Source: Lichenicola sp964236105 (GTDB lineage: Bacteria > Pseudomonadota > Alphaproteobacteria > Acetobacterales > Acetobacteraceae). Taken from it: a DNA stretch of 64,000 bases. The stretch covers positions 11,437 through 75,436 of the forward strand of contig CAXSBC010000011.1 in the NCBI GenBank assembly GCA_964236105.1, written 5' to 3'. Position 1 is the first letter of the stretch. The number at the start of each line of letters is the position of its first letter. Positions 37,059 to 45,670 of the stretch are shown here, piece by piece. The notes under the pieces are model-generated. The model ran no database searches. It was not told the origin of the DNA and saw nothing but the letters and a program-made list of their open reading frames with translations. Both the position numbers and the translations under genes were made by a program.

Positions 37059-38434
37059 CGGACGGTTCCCATCGGGGTCATGGCCTGGGCCAGGGCGGCA
37101 AAGCTGTCCTCGATCGAGGTGCTGTCGTTGCGGGTCTGGCGCAGCACGGCCTCGATCCTGGGCGCCAGCGCCACCGCTTCATCCACCGCCGGGTCGGTGC
37201 CGGCCTTGTAGGCGCCGAGCCGGACCATGTCCGCCATGTCGGCATGCAGGGCGAGCAGCGAGCGGGCGCGAAGCATCAGGGCGTTCTCCGTGGGGCTGTT
37301 GCAGCCGGGCACCGACCGGGACAGTGAGCGCAGCACGTCCACGGCAGGATAGCGTCCGGCCTCGCCGATCCGGCGATCCATGACCACGTGCCCGTCCAGG
37401 ATGCCCCGGACGGCGTCTGCGACCGGCTCGTTGTGGTCGTCGCCCTCGACCAGGACCGTGAACAGCGCCGTGATCTGGCCCGCCGGCCGGTCGACCAGCA
37501 TCGGCCCTGGACCGGCGCGTTCGAGCATGCGCGGAAGCTCGGCGAACACGCTGGGCGGGTAGCCGCGCGTCGCCGGCGGCTCGCCCGCCGACAGGCCGAT
37601 CTCGCGCAGCGCCAGGCAGAAACGGGTCACGCTGTCCATCAGCAGCAGCACCGACTTGCCTTCGTCGCGGAAATACTCGGCGACCGCCATCGCCGCGTAG
37701 GCCGCCTCGCGTCGCATCAAGGGCGGCGTGTCCGATGTCGCGATCACCACGACCGACCGGGCCAGGCCCGCCTCCCCCAGATCGTCTTCCAGGAACTCCC
37801 GCACCTCGCGCCCGCGTTCTCCGACCAGGGAGATGACCGCGACGTCGCAGTCGGTGTGACGCGCCAGCATCGAGAGCAGGGTGGACTTGCCGACGCCCGA
37901 GCCTGCGAACAGGCCGAGGCGCTGTCCGGTGCGGCAGGTCGTGAAGCTGTTGAGCACGCGCACGCCCAGATCGAGGCGCGGCCCGAGGCGGGCGCGGCCG
38001 GTGGCGTCGGGAGGGGCGGCCCGCACCGGCCGCGGCCTGCTGCCGCAGGGCAGCGGACCCTTGCCGTCGAGCGGACGTCCGAGCGGGTCGATCACCCGGC
38101 CGAGCCACCGGTCGGAGACGGCCAGGCTGCCGCCCCGGGCGGCGTCGCTGCCGCCGATATCGAGTTCGGCGGCGCTGCCCGGGCCCAGCCCGTCGAGCGG
38201 TCCATAGACCATCGCGCTGGCCCGGCCGTTGCGGAAACCGACGATCTCGGCCGGCACGGGCTTTTCGCCACGCGGATGCAGCATGATCCGGTCGCCGACG
38301 GCGACGTGGCCGTCGAGCCCGGCCAGCTCGACCGCCAGACCGGACACACCCGCGACGCGGCCACGGATGCGTGCGGACGGCAGCGATGCCAGGCCATCGC
38401 GAACCGCCTCCAGTCTGCGCGTCAGATCGGTCAT
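37055..38434 (-). CDS. fliI: Flagellum-specific ATPase FliI
   Basis: 459-aa ATPase of the flagellar type III export apparatus, located at the cytoplasmic base. Walker A GSGVGKST (178-185, Lys183), the following ISLVGERGREVREFLEDDLG, Walker B SVLLLMDSVTRFCLA and GEPPATRGYPPSVFAELPRM are all canonical. Length matches FliI (about 440-460). Start ATG 38434; the stop overlaps fliJ. Divergent from ctrA, with AT-rich TTAA elements in the shared 177-bp gap. Confidence 0.93.
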   Translation of the reverse strand: MTDLTRRLEAVRDGLASLPSARIRGRVAGVSGLAVELAGLDGHVAVGDRIMLHPRGEKPVPAEIVGFRNGRASAMVYGPLDGLGPGSAAELDIGGSDAARGGSLAVSDRWLGRVIDPLGRPLDGKGPLPCGSRPRPVRAAPPDATGRARLGPRLDLGVRVLNSFTTCRTGQRLGLFAGSGVGKSTLLSMLARHTDCDVAVISLVGERGREVREFLEDDLGEAGLARSVVVIATSDTPPLMRREAAYAAMAVAEYFRDEGKSVLLLMDSVTRFCLALREIGLSAGEPPATRGYPPSVFAELPRMLERAGPGPMLVDRPAGQITALFTVLVEGDDHNEPVADAVRGILDGHVVMDRRIGEAGRYPAVDVLRSLSRSVPGCNSPTENALMLRARSLLALHADMADMVRLGAYKAGTDPAVDEAVALAPRIEAVLRQTRNDSTSIEDSFAALAQAMTPMGTVR

Positions 38435-38512
38435 GCCGAAAGCCTCCAGACCGCACGTCGCATCCCGGGGACGGTGGTCAAGGTCATTTCAGCACAGGAT
38501 CATTAACGAGAC

Positions 38513-38583
38513 GTGCAGACGCCGGTTAATTTCGGTAAGCGATCGATTAACGCTTGCGGCATGACACGCATAGGTAGTATTAA
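38513..38583 (+). promoter_or_regulatory. ctrA promoter region with four TTAA elements
   Basis: Four TTAA tetramers lie at 38513, 38526, 38547 and 38580 in an otherwise GC-rich genome, two of them as ATTAACG. TTAA is the core of CtrA half-sites (TTAA-N7-TTAA), so autoregulation and control of the divergent fliI are plausible although no perfect N7 pair is present. A possible promoter is TTGCGG (38554-38559), 18 bp, TATTAA (38578-38583). No GANTC methylation site is seen here. Confidence 0.45.
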
Positions 38584-38611
38584 TTTCTCAGCAAAACCTG
38601 GAGTAGAAATC

Positions 38612-39352
38612 ATGAGAGTTCTTCTTGTCGAGGGCGACGTCGTAGCCGCGCAGGGCCTGACCCGCATCCTGCAGAACGCCGGCTTCACGGTCGATCATAC
38701 CGATCTCGGCGAGGAAGCGCTCGAGATGCTGCGTCACTACGACTATGATCTCGCCGTGCTGGAGCTCTCCCTGCCGGACATGGACGGCAGCGATCTGATT
38801 CGTCGCATGCGTCATGCCCGCCACCCGGTTCCCGCCCTGGTGCTGTCCGCGACCACTCAGGCAGCCGCCCGGATCCGGGCGTTCGCCGCCGGCGCCGACG
38901 ACGTCGTCAGCAAGCCGTTCGACCAGAGTGAGCTGGTGGCCCGCATCCAGGCCATCCTGCGTCGCAGCAAGGGCTACGCCGCGCCTGTGGTGCAGATCGC
39001 CAATCTGGAGCTCAACCTCGACAGCCACGAGGTGACCGTGGAGGGCCGGGTGGTGCATCTGACCGGCAAGGAATATTCGATCCTGGAGCTGCTGGTGCTG
39101 CGCAAGGGCATCGTGCTGACCAAGGATGCGTTCCTGAACCATCTCTATGGCGGCATGGACGAGCCGGAGATGAAGATCATCGACGTCTTCATCTGCAAGC
39201 TGCGCAAGAAGCTCCAGCTGGCCGGCGCGGGCAACCTGATCGGGACCATCTGGGGCCGCGGCTACATGCTGCGCGACGATGCGATGCCTGTCGCCGAGCC
39301 CGTTCCGGCGGCCTACGTCGCGCAACCCTGCGCCATCCTGTCCGCCGCCTGA
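38612..39352 (+). CDS. ctrA: Cell-cycle/motility response regulator CtrA, with Glu at the phospho-acceptor site
   Basis: 246-aa OmpR-type regulator that in alphaproteobacteria controls motility genes and, in some, the cell cycle. It aligns without gaps to Caulobacter CtrA over the receiver: LLVEGDVVAAQGLTRILQN, TDLGEEALEMLRHYDYDLAV and LSLPDMDGSDLI; the output domain has VHLTGKEYSILELLVLRKG, FLNHLYGGMDEPEMKIIDVF and ICKLRKKL, also nearly identical to Caulobacter. At the phosphorylation site residue 51 is Glu (VLELSLP) instead of Asp, and acidic-pocket Asp8 is Gly (VEGD). D51E is the classical artificial phosphomimetic of CtrA, so this protein may be constitutively active. Divergent from fliI. 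Confidence 0.95.
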   Translation: MRVLLVEGDVVAAQGLTRILQNAGFTVDHTDLGEEALEMLRHYDYDLAVLELSLPDMDGSDLIRRMRHARHPVPALVLSATTQAAARIRAFAAGADDVVSKPFDQSELVARIQAILRRSKGYAAPVVQIANLELNLDSHEVTVEGRVVHLTGKEYSILELLVLRKGIVLTKDAFLNHLYGGMDEPEMKIIDVFICKLRKKLQLAGAGNLIGTIWGRGYMLRDDAMPVAEPVPAAYVAQPCAILSAA

Positions 39353-39393
39353 AGGGATGCGCGGCGATCGTCGCTAATTTGTGGTGAAAATGC

Positions 39394-39415
39394 GGCGTCT
39401 CACTTGTGAGACGCC
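39394..39415 (-). terminator. Palindromic terminator between ctrA and nadK
   Basis: Perfect 10-bp inverted repeat GGCGTCTCAC-tt-GTGAGACGCC between the convergent ctrA (+) and nadK (-) genes. On the minus strand it is followed by GCATTTTC, giving a short U-run, so it best serves the nadK operon, and may also block transcripts from ctrA. Confidence 0.5.
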
Positions 39416-39562
39416 CAACTCCGTTTCATAGTGCGTCCAGCTGATGCCAACGCGTGCCCCTGTTGCCGTCGGCCAAGCTGACCGACGCGGTTGCGGCGTT
39501 TCTTTCGCCTCACCGCGCCGGTCACGCTGTCGGCTGCTCACGTTGGTTGCCGGGACCGCCGT

Positions 39563-40384
39563 TCAGACGGTGAACTGTTCGACGATGATTCGTTCGGACA
39601 GGCTCTGATCCGGATCGAACAGCACGATCGTCCTCAGGCTGCGGTCCTCGCTGACGGCGACGGACAGGACGTCTCGCACCTCGGTGAAGTCGGCGACGGC
39701 GGCGACCGGCCGCTTCTCGCCATCCAGAATGGTGAACTCGACATCGGCCGAGCTGGGCAGCAAGGCGCCGCGCCAGCGTCGCGGCCGGAACGCGCTGATC
39801 GGCGTCAGCGGCAGCAGATCCGCCGAGAGCGGGACGATCGGTCCGTGCGCCGACAGGTTGTAGGCGGTCGACCCCGCCGGGGTCGCGACCAGGACCCCGT
39901 CGCAGACCAGCTCGGGCAGCCGGACGCGTCCATCGACCCTGATCTGGATCTTCGCCGCCTGGCGCGTCTGCCGGAACAGGAAGACGTCGTTGAGGGCCAG
40001 CGCCTCCTCGACCAGCCCGGACTGCGTCACCACGTGCATCCGCAGCGGGTGGAGCACCGCCGCCTGGGTCCGCACCAGCCGGCCCGGCAGGTCCTCCTCG
40101 ACCAGCGGGTTCATCAGGAAGCCGACCGAGCCGCAATTGATGCCGTAGACCGGCGTGTTGTTCAGCAGCACCGCGTGCAGGGTCTCGAGCATGAAACCGT
40201 CGCCGCCGAGGCAGACGACGACCTCGGCATCCGCGACCGGCACGTTGCCGTAGAGGCTGGCGAAACGCTGCAGGCTCTGCTGCGACAAGGCGTTCGACGC
40301 GGCGACGAACGCCAGGCGGGTCAGCACCGTGCCAGGTGACCAGAACGATGTCCTCGGCTCGTCGGCCCTGGCAGCCTCGCTCAC
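39563..40384 (-). CDS. nadK: NAD kinase
   Basis: Phosphorylates NAD+ to NADP+ in the cytoplasm. The 273-aa protein has GGDG (residues 60-63, Asp62) in VVVCLGGDGFMLETLH, NCGSVGFLMN, and the substrate loop DGVLVATPAGSTAYNLSAHG, all diagnostic. The last ~60 residues contain the family's C-terminal beta region. It starts with GTG 40384, overlapping the stop of the nitrilase-family gene by 4 bp; nepR-like, nitrilase and nadK thus form a minus-strand run downstream of flhG, probably partly co-transcribed with flagellar genes. Confidence 0.92.
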   Translation of the reverse strand: MSEAARADEPRTSFWSPGTVLTRLAFVAASNALSQQSLQRFASLYGNVPVADAEVVVCLGGDGFMLETLHAVLLNNTPVYGINCGSVGFLMNPLVEEDLPGRLVRTQAAVLHPLRMHVVTQSGLVEEALALNDVFLFRQTRQAAKIQIRVDGRVRLPELVCDGVLVATPAGSTAYNLSAHGPIVPLSADLLPLTPISAFRPRRWRGALLPSSADVEFTILDGEKRPVAAVADFTEVRDVLSVAVSEDRSLRTIVLFDPDQSLSERIIVEQFTV

Positions 40385-41229
40385 ACCAGCCGCCGATGAT
40401 CCATCACCGGCATGTCGGCGCGGATCCGGCGCGTCTGCTCGCGGTCCAGACGCGCGGTGGCCCAGCCCGGACCGGAAGAGGCTCGCGCCACGACGGTGCC
40501 CCACGGATCGACCACCATGGAATGACCGTAGGTGAAGTTGGTGCGGCCAGCCCCGTCCCGATGCGGCCCGACCGTGGCGGCGGCGGCAAACCAGCACTGC
40601 GTCTCGATCGCGCGCGCGCGCAGCAGCGTCTCCCAGTGCGCGGCCCCGGTCTCGGCGGTGAACGCGGCCGGCAGCAGGACGAGTTCGGCGCCGTCATGAC
40701 GCAGACGGTGAAACAGCTCGCCGAACCGCAGGTCGTAGCAGATCGCGAGCCCTGCGCGGAGATCGCCGGACGGTCCTGCGATGCACGCGGTCGCGATCGT
40801 GCGGCCCGGCCGATAGGTGTCGCTTTCCCGGTAGCCGACGCCGCCCGGCGTGGTGATGTCGAACAGATGGATCTTGCTGTAGCGGCTCAGCAGGTCCCCC
40901 TCCGGTCCGAACAGCAGGCTGGTGTTCAACAGCCGGTCGCCATCGCGCTCACCGATCGAGCCGCCATGCACGTGGATCCGGTTGGCGCGGGCCACCTGCC
41001 TGAGGAACTCGAACGCCTCCCCCCCGGCGGCGTTGGAGCCGGCCTCCGGAACACTCTCCGCATTCTCGAACTTCGTCGCCTGGTCGCCGCCGAGACAGGT
41101 CCAGACTTCCGGCAGCACGATCAGGTCCGGGCGATCGCTGGCGATGCAGTCTTCAATCAGCCGACCCGCCTGCTGGATGTTCTCCGCCTTGACGCTGCCG
41201 GGAGACATCTGGATGACGCTGATGCGCAT
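40381..41229 (-). CDS. Nitrilase superfamily amidohydrolase (Nit1-like)
   Basis: 282-aa carbon-nitrogen hydrolase with the Glu-Lys-Cys triad: Glu41 in LIVLPEVWTC, Lys119 in RYSKIHLFDI and Cys164 in LAICYDLRFGELF. The SKIHLFDITTPGGVGYRESD and ATVGPHRDGAGRTNFTYGHS segments fit the Nit1/YafV-like branch that hydrolyses deaminated glutathione (a metabolite repair role), though the exact substrate is inferred. ATG 41229 is preferred over an upstream TTG at 41235. It lies between the nepR-like gene and nadK, overlapping the latter by 4 bp. Confidence 0.85.
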   Translation of the reverse strand: MRISVIQMSPGSVKAENIQQAGRLIEDCIASDRPDLIVLPEVWTCLGGDQATKFENAESVPEAGSNAAGGEAFEFLRQVARANRIHVHGGSIGERDGDRLLNTSLLFGPEGDLLSRYSKIHLFDITTPGGVGYRESDTYRPGRTIATACIAGPSGDLRAGLAICYDLRFGELFHRLRHDGAELVLLPAAFTAETGAAHWETLLRARAIETQCWFAAAATVGPHRDGAGRTNFTYGHSMVVDPWGTVVARASSGPGWATARLDREQTRRIRADMPVMDHRRLV

Positions 41230-41262
41230 GCCCAACCCACCTGGTTCCGCGGAGCCGACCGC

Positions 41263-41421
41263 TCAGCGACGTCCGGTGTCGGACGGATCCGGAATCAGCT
41301 TCAGGAGATCGTCGGGAACCGGCTCGTCAAGGGTCTCGTCGTATAGACGCTGCAGACGGGTCTGCAGCCAGGTGTCGAATGAGGCATTCGTCGCCGGCAC
41401 GTCGTCGCTCCTTCGGCTCAT
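41263..41421 (-). CDS. NepR-like anti-sigma factor (orphan)
   Basis: 52-aa protein whose C-terminal half FDTWLQTRLQRLYDETLDEP followed by VPDDLLKLI matches the NepR core (pattern LR.LYD-VL-EPVPD-hL-LL). NepR binds the ECF sigma factor EcfG and is titrated by phosphorylated PhyR in the alphaproteobacterial general stress response. Neither PhyR nor EcfG lies nearby. ATG 41421 is chosen; ATG 41439 would add six residues. It sits between flhG and the nitrilase gene on the same strand. The match is short, so the call is likely but not certain. Confidence 0.65.
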   Translation of the reverse strand: MSRRSDDVPATNASFDTWLQTRLQRLYDETLDEPVPDDLLKLIPDPSDTGRR

Positions 41422-41525
41422 GGTGCTTACCCCTGCCATGCACCTTGATCGCAGGATACCGGGCAATGGTTGCAGGAACGTTGCAATGACCATGCGCAGG
41501 CCGGCGACCATCCTGCCGACGAGGA

Positions 41526-42407
41526 TCAGACGGACTGCCTGTCGATCAACGTGCTGGCGATCCGGCCGACATCTTCCGCAGCCGGCGCGTTCGGATGGCG
41601 GGTCAGCAGCCCGGTCTGCCGCCGGATGGCGTCGGCGACGCGGCTGTCTCGTCTGATCACGCCGGCGAGCTGCGGTGCCCTGCCCAGGAAGGTGCTGCAG
41701 GCACGCGCCAGCACGTCATAGGTGCGCCGGCCGCTGGCCAGGCTGGCGGACTGGTTGATCACCAGGCGGACATCGTCCGGTTCCTCGGCCGCCTGAGCGG
41801 CAGCCTGCCGGTCGACGCCGTCTCGCCGGGCGTTTCGATCGCGCGCCTGCAGCTTCAGCACCGCATAGGCGTCGGCCAGGGCGGTCGGCTCGTCGGTCGA
41901 CACCACCAGCAGCGTGTCGGCGCAGGCCGCCATGTGCCGGGTGGCCGGATCGATGCCGGCCCCCAGGTCCAGCAGCACGATGTCGTAGCCCTCTAGCCGG
42001 CGGATCGACTGCAGCAGCCGATCGAGCAGGCCGAGCTCGAGCGTCGCGAGCGATGCGGCGCCGGATCGCCCCGGCAGGATGTCGAACGACACGTCGGACA
42101 AATGGGGCGCGTGCCGGATGATCACGTCGGCCAGGCCGCGCCGACCCGACAGCACCGCCGCCAGGTCGTGGCGCGGGGTCAGGCCGAGCTGGATGTCGAC
42201 GTTGGCGAGCCCCAGATCGCCATCCACCAGCAGGACCCGTCGGCCGTGCGCCGCCAGACTCTGGGCGAGCGTGATCGACAGCCACGTCTTGCCCACGCCG
42301 CCCTTGCCGGATGCGACGGCGATCAGGCGGCTGCCGCCCAGCCGCGCGGGAGCCGTCTCGTCGCCGCGAGTTGTCGAGGCCGGGAGACCCTGCAGCGTGG
42401 CCGTCAT
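41526..42407 (-). CDS. flhG: MinD/ParA-type ATPase FlhG (FleN)
   Basis: 293-aa P-loop ATPase that controls number and placement of flagella together with FlhF. Deviant Walker A SGKGGVGKT (33-41), VLLVDGDLGLANVDIQLGL as Walker A'/switch region, and DIVLLDLGAGID as Walker B are clear. Its start overlaps the stop of flhF by 4 bp. Presence of flhF-flhG suggests one or few polar flagella rather than many peritrichous ones. The last ~30 residues form the amphipathic membrane-targeting type helix expected for the family. Confidence 0.9.
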   Translation of the reverse strand: MTATLQGLPASTTRGDETAPARLGGSRLIAVASGKGGVGKTWLSITLAQSLAAHGRRVLLVDGDLGLANVDIQLGLTPRHDLAAVLSGRRGLADVIIRHAPHLSDVSFDILPGRSGAASLATLELGLLDRLLQSIRRLEGYDIVLLDLGAGIDPATRHMAACADTLLVVSTDEPTALADAYAVLKLQARDRNARRDGVDRQAAAQAAEEPDDVRLVINQSASLASGRRTYDVLARACSTFLGRAPQLAGVIRRDSRVADAIRRQTGLLTRHPNAPAAEDVGRIASTLIDRQSV

Positions 42408-43492
42408 GGGTTCGTCTTCCAGGAAGGATTGCGTTGGGCGCCGGCCTGAGCGGCGATGTGCAGGGCAAGCGTGCTGCGTCCGGCCGCCGCCGCCACGGGG
42501 GGTGCAGGTGTGGCGGGAACCGTCGCTGCCGGCGGGGGTGCTGCGGGCGCGTTGCCGCGGGTGGGCGGCACTTCGGCAAGACGGGCGGCCAGGCTCGTGG
42601 GCGTCAGCCGCGCCAGCCCGTCCGCGACGTCGGTTCCCACGCCCGCCTCGGTCAGGGCAAGGTCGGCGCCATGTGCCGCGGCAAGCACGCCGCCGAGACG
42701 GGCGGCCCGCTCCAGACGGGTCGCGACCAGCAGCTCGGTGCCGTGCGCCGCGTGCGCCGCAGCGATGTCGACGGCCTCGACCGGATCCAGGCCCGCCGGC
42801 AGCACCAGGGCAAGGCGGGCGTTCGCGGCGGCGGCGAGAGAGGCCAGCAGCTCTTCCTGTCGCGGGTCGAGCAGGTCGAGCCCCGGCGCGTCGATCAGCA
42901 CCGGCGACAGGGGCTCGCGTCGTCCCAGCGCGCGGGCCAGCATGTCCGGCCGGCCGGCGGCGATCAGCGTCAGCCCCAGCAGGCGCGTGAAGGCGGCAAG
43001 CTGCTCCACCGCGCCGGCACGCTGCTCGTCGGCGGTGATGACCATCGGCCGGTAGCCTTCCATCACCAGCCGTGCCGCCAGCTTGGCCACCGTCAGCGTC
43101 TTGCCGGCGCCGGGTGGCCCGGCGAGCAGCAGGGGTGGGCCGGCCGCGTCCAGCGGCAGCGGCGAGAAGCGGAACAGCCGGCTGCAGGCGACGTCGAGCT
43201 GACCCTGCCTGAGGGCCGAGAGGAGGGCTGGCGGCAGGCTGTGCCGGTGCAGCGCGTCCGAGGACTGGGCGGCCGCTGCCGGGACGACCGGTCCGGGCAG
43301 GAACGAGGCGGCCGCCGCATTGAACGGGGCGGGGAGCGGGTCCGGCTCGTCCTCGGGCTCCAGGGCGGCCGTCACCTCGACCAGCCCGCCCTGGCTCGCG
43401 GTTGCCAGGATGAGCGCATCCAGGCCGAGCTCGTCGCGCACCTGCGTCATGGCTTCGGCCAGGCTGCCGGCGCGGAAGATCCTAATCCGCAC
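42404..43492 (-). CDS. flhF: Signal-recognition-particle-type GTPase FlhF
   Basis: 362-aa SRP-family GTPase that recruits FliF and sets the flagellar pole. The N-terminal B domain (RIFRAGSLAEAMTQVRDELG, LILATASQGGLVEVTA) is followed by a variable linker and the NG domain: P-loop LLAGPPGAGKT (123-132), MVITADEQRAGAVEQL (G2), LIDAPGLDLLD (G3; normally DTAGR) and ATRLERAARLGG (G4; normally TKLDE). The G3 and G4 changes suggest altered GTP handling. GTG 43492 is the start. Located between flhA and flhG. Confidence 0.88.
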   Translation of the reverse strand: MRIRIFRAGSLAEAMTQVRDELGLDALILATASQGGLVEVTAALEPEDEPDPLPAPFNAAAASFLPGPVVPAAAAQSSDALHRHSLPPALLSALRQGQLDVACSRLFRFSPLPLDAAGPPLLLAGPPGAGKTLTVAKLAARLVMEGYRPMVITADEQRAGAVEQLAAFTRLLGLTLIAAGRPDMLARALGRREPLSPVLIDAPGLDLLDPRQEELLASLAAAANARLALVLPAGLDPVEAVDIAAAHAAHGTELLVATRLERAARLGGVLAAAHGADLALTEAGVGTDVADGLARLTPTSLAARLAEVPPTRGNAPAAPPPAATVPATPAPPVAAAAGRSTLALHIAAQAGAQRNPSWKTNP

Positions 43493-43534
43493 CGGAGCCG
43501 CTCTCGCGTCGGGCGATCAGGTCGCGGCGGTCGC

Positions 43535-45667
43535 TCATATCGTCCCGATCGTCCGGATGCGGACGCGGGGGAAGATCTCGGCCTGGGCCAGCACCGGGGT
43601 CGCCGGCCGCAGCCGCTCGACGATCGCCCGCACGGACGGCCGGATCCCGCTGCTGGTCAGCACGACCGGCGACTCCCCGGCGGCGCCGGCGGCATCGAGG
43701 GCGGCGCGCAGCCGCACGATGAACTCGTTGAGCCGGCTCGGCGCCATCGCCAGCTGCCGGTCGTCCGGCGGCCCGACCAGGCTTTCCAGGAACGCCTCCT
43801 CCCACTCGGGCGAGACCGGGATCAGCGGGATGTAGCCGTTGCCGCCGATCAGCGAGTCGCTGATCTGGCGCGCCAGACGGGCGCGCACGTGGGCGACCAT
43901 GGAGGGCACGGCCCGCAGGCCGGCGCCGCATGCCTCCTGGATGCCCTCGAGAATGGTCGGCAGGTCGCGGATCGAGATGCGCTCGGCCAGCAGCGCCTGC
44001 AGGATGCGCTGCACGGCCCCCATCGAGATCTGCGACGGGATCAGGTCGGCCACCAGCTTCTGCTGCTCGCGCGGCAGCTCGTCGAGCAGCTTCTGCGTCT
44101 CGGAATAGGACAGCAGCTCGGCCATCGTCTCGCGCACGGCCTCGGTCAGGTGGGTCGTCAGCACGCTGACCGGATCGACCACGGTGCAGCCGCGGAACAT
44201 CGCCTCCTCGCGGTGCGTGGCGTCGATCCAGAGGGCCACGAGGCCGAAGGCCGGCTCGGTGGTCTTCTCGCCCGGCAGGTCCGGCACGCCGCCGCGCGGG
44301 TCCATGACCAGGAAGCGGGTCGGGCGCAGCTCGCCCTTGCCGGCCTCGATCTCCTTGATGCGGATGGAATAGCCGTCGGCGCCGAGCTGCATGTTGTCCT
44401 GGATGCGCACCGGCGGCAGCACGAAGCCCATCTCGCTGGCGATGGTGCGCCGGAGCGCCTTGATCTGCTCGGTGAGCTTCGGCTGGTCGCCGCCGGCGAG
44501 CGGCAGCAGCCCGTAGCCGAGCTCCAGGCGGATCATGTCGATGCGCATCGCCTCCGCGATCGGCGGCTCGGCCGGTGCGGCGGAGACGATCGAGGCGGCC
44601 TCCTCCTCGGCCTCGGTGCGGGCCGGGGTGCGGTGGCGCATCCAGGCCGCGGCACCGGCGAGGCCGCCGAGTGCGAGGAACGGCAGCGCCGGCAGGCCGG
44701 GCATCAGCGCCAGCACGGCGGCAGCACCGGCGGCCATCGCCATCGGCTTCGGATTGCCGCCGAGCTGACGGACCAGGGCCACGTCCGCGGCCCCCTCGGT
44801 GCCGCCCTTGGTCACCACGATGCCTGACGCGGTCGAGACCAGCAGGGCGGGGATCTGCGACACCAGCCCGTCGCCGACCGTCAGGGTGGTGTAGGTGGCG
44901 GCGGCGTCGGCAAACGCCATGCCGTGCCGGCCAAGACCGATCGCCAGGCCACCGATGATGTTGATGACGGTGATCAGCAGCGAGGCGATGGCGTCGCCGC
45001 GCACGAACTTCGCCGCACCGTCCATGGCGCCGTAGAAGCCGCTCTCCTCCTCGAGCTCGCGCCGCCTGACCCGGGCGACCTTGTCGGTGATGGCGCCGGC
45101 GGACAGTTCGGCGTCGATCGCCATCTGCTTGCCGGGCATGGCGTCGAGGCTGAAGCGGGCGGCCACCTCGGCGATGCGGCCGGAGCCCTTGGTGATGACC
45201 ATGAAGTTCACCACCAGCAGGATGGTGAACAGGATCAGGCCGATCACCACGTCGCCGCCCATCAGGAAGCCGCCGAAGGCCGCGACCACGTGGCCGGCGG
45301 CGGTCGGACCCTCGTTGCCGCGGCTGAGGATCAGCCGGGTGGTGGCGACCTCGAGCGACAGGCGCAGCAGCGTGGTCAGCAGCAGCAGCGTCGGGAAGGA
45401 GGTGAAGTCGAGCGGGCGCTTGAGGAACAGGGCCACCATCAGCACCAGCACCGAGGCGGTCACCGACAGGGCCAGGCCCAGGTCGAGGATCATCGTCGGC
45501 AGCGGCAGGATCAGCACCGACAGCAGGGCCACCACGCCAAGTGCCAGGCCCACGTCGGTGCCCGGCATGTAGCCGCGCCACTTGCCGCCGGGCAGCGTCA
45601 GCTTCGGCAGGGCGAAGCCGGCACGGCCGGCCGGGGCGGCTTCGGCGGGGACGATCGAGTCGCCCAT
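43535..45667 (-). CDS. flhA: Flagellar biosynthesis protein FlhA
   Basis: 710-aa integral membrane component of the flagellar type III export gate. Eight N-terminal helices (about 30-320) are followed by a large cytoplasmic domain that docks chaperone-substrate complexes. Family signatures: PLDFTSFPTLLLLTTLLRLS, TRLILSRGNEG, the FHIPEP loop ARFSLDAMPGKQMAIDAEL, GAMDGAAKFVRGDAIASLLI, a NIIGGLAIGLGRHGM block and DPVSVLTTHLTEAVR. Only 3 bp separate it from flbD upstream. Confidence 0.96.
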   Translation of the reverse strand: MGDSIVPAEAAPAGRAGFALPKLTLPGGKWRGYMPGTDVGLALGVVALLSVLILPLPTMILDLGLALSVTASVLVLMVALFLKRPLDFTSFPTLLLLTTLLRLSLEVATTRLILSRGNEGPTAAGHVVAAFGGFLMGGDVVIGLILFTILLVVNFMVITKGSGRIAEVAARFSLDAMPGKQMAIDAELSAGAITDKVARVRRRELEEESGFYGAMDGAAKFVRGDAIASLLITVINIIGGLAIGLGRHGMAFADAAATYTTLTVGDGLVSQIPALLVSTASGIVVTKGGTEGAADVALVRQLGGNPKPMAMAAGAAAVLALMPGLPALPFLALGGLAGAAAWMRHRTPARTEAEEEAASIVSAAPAEPPIAEAMRIDMIRLELGYGLLPLAGGDQPKLTEQIKALRRTIASEMGFVLPPVRIQDNMQLGADGYSIRIKEIEAGKGELRPTRFLVMDPRGGVPDLPGEKTTEPAFGLVALWIDATHREEAMFRGCTVVDPVSVLTTHLTEAVRETMAELLSYSETQKLLDELPREQQKLVADLIPSQISMGAVQRILQALLAERISIRDLPTILEGIQEACGAGLRAVPSMVAHVRARLARQISDSLIGGNGYIPLIPVSPEWEEAFLESLVGPPDDRQLAMAPSRLNEFIVRLRAALDAAGAAGESPVVLTSSGIRPSVRAIVERLRPATPVLAQAEIFPRVRIRTIGTI

Positions 45668-45670
45668 GCG

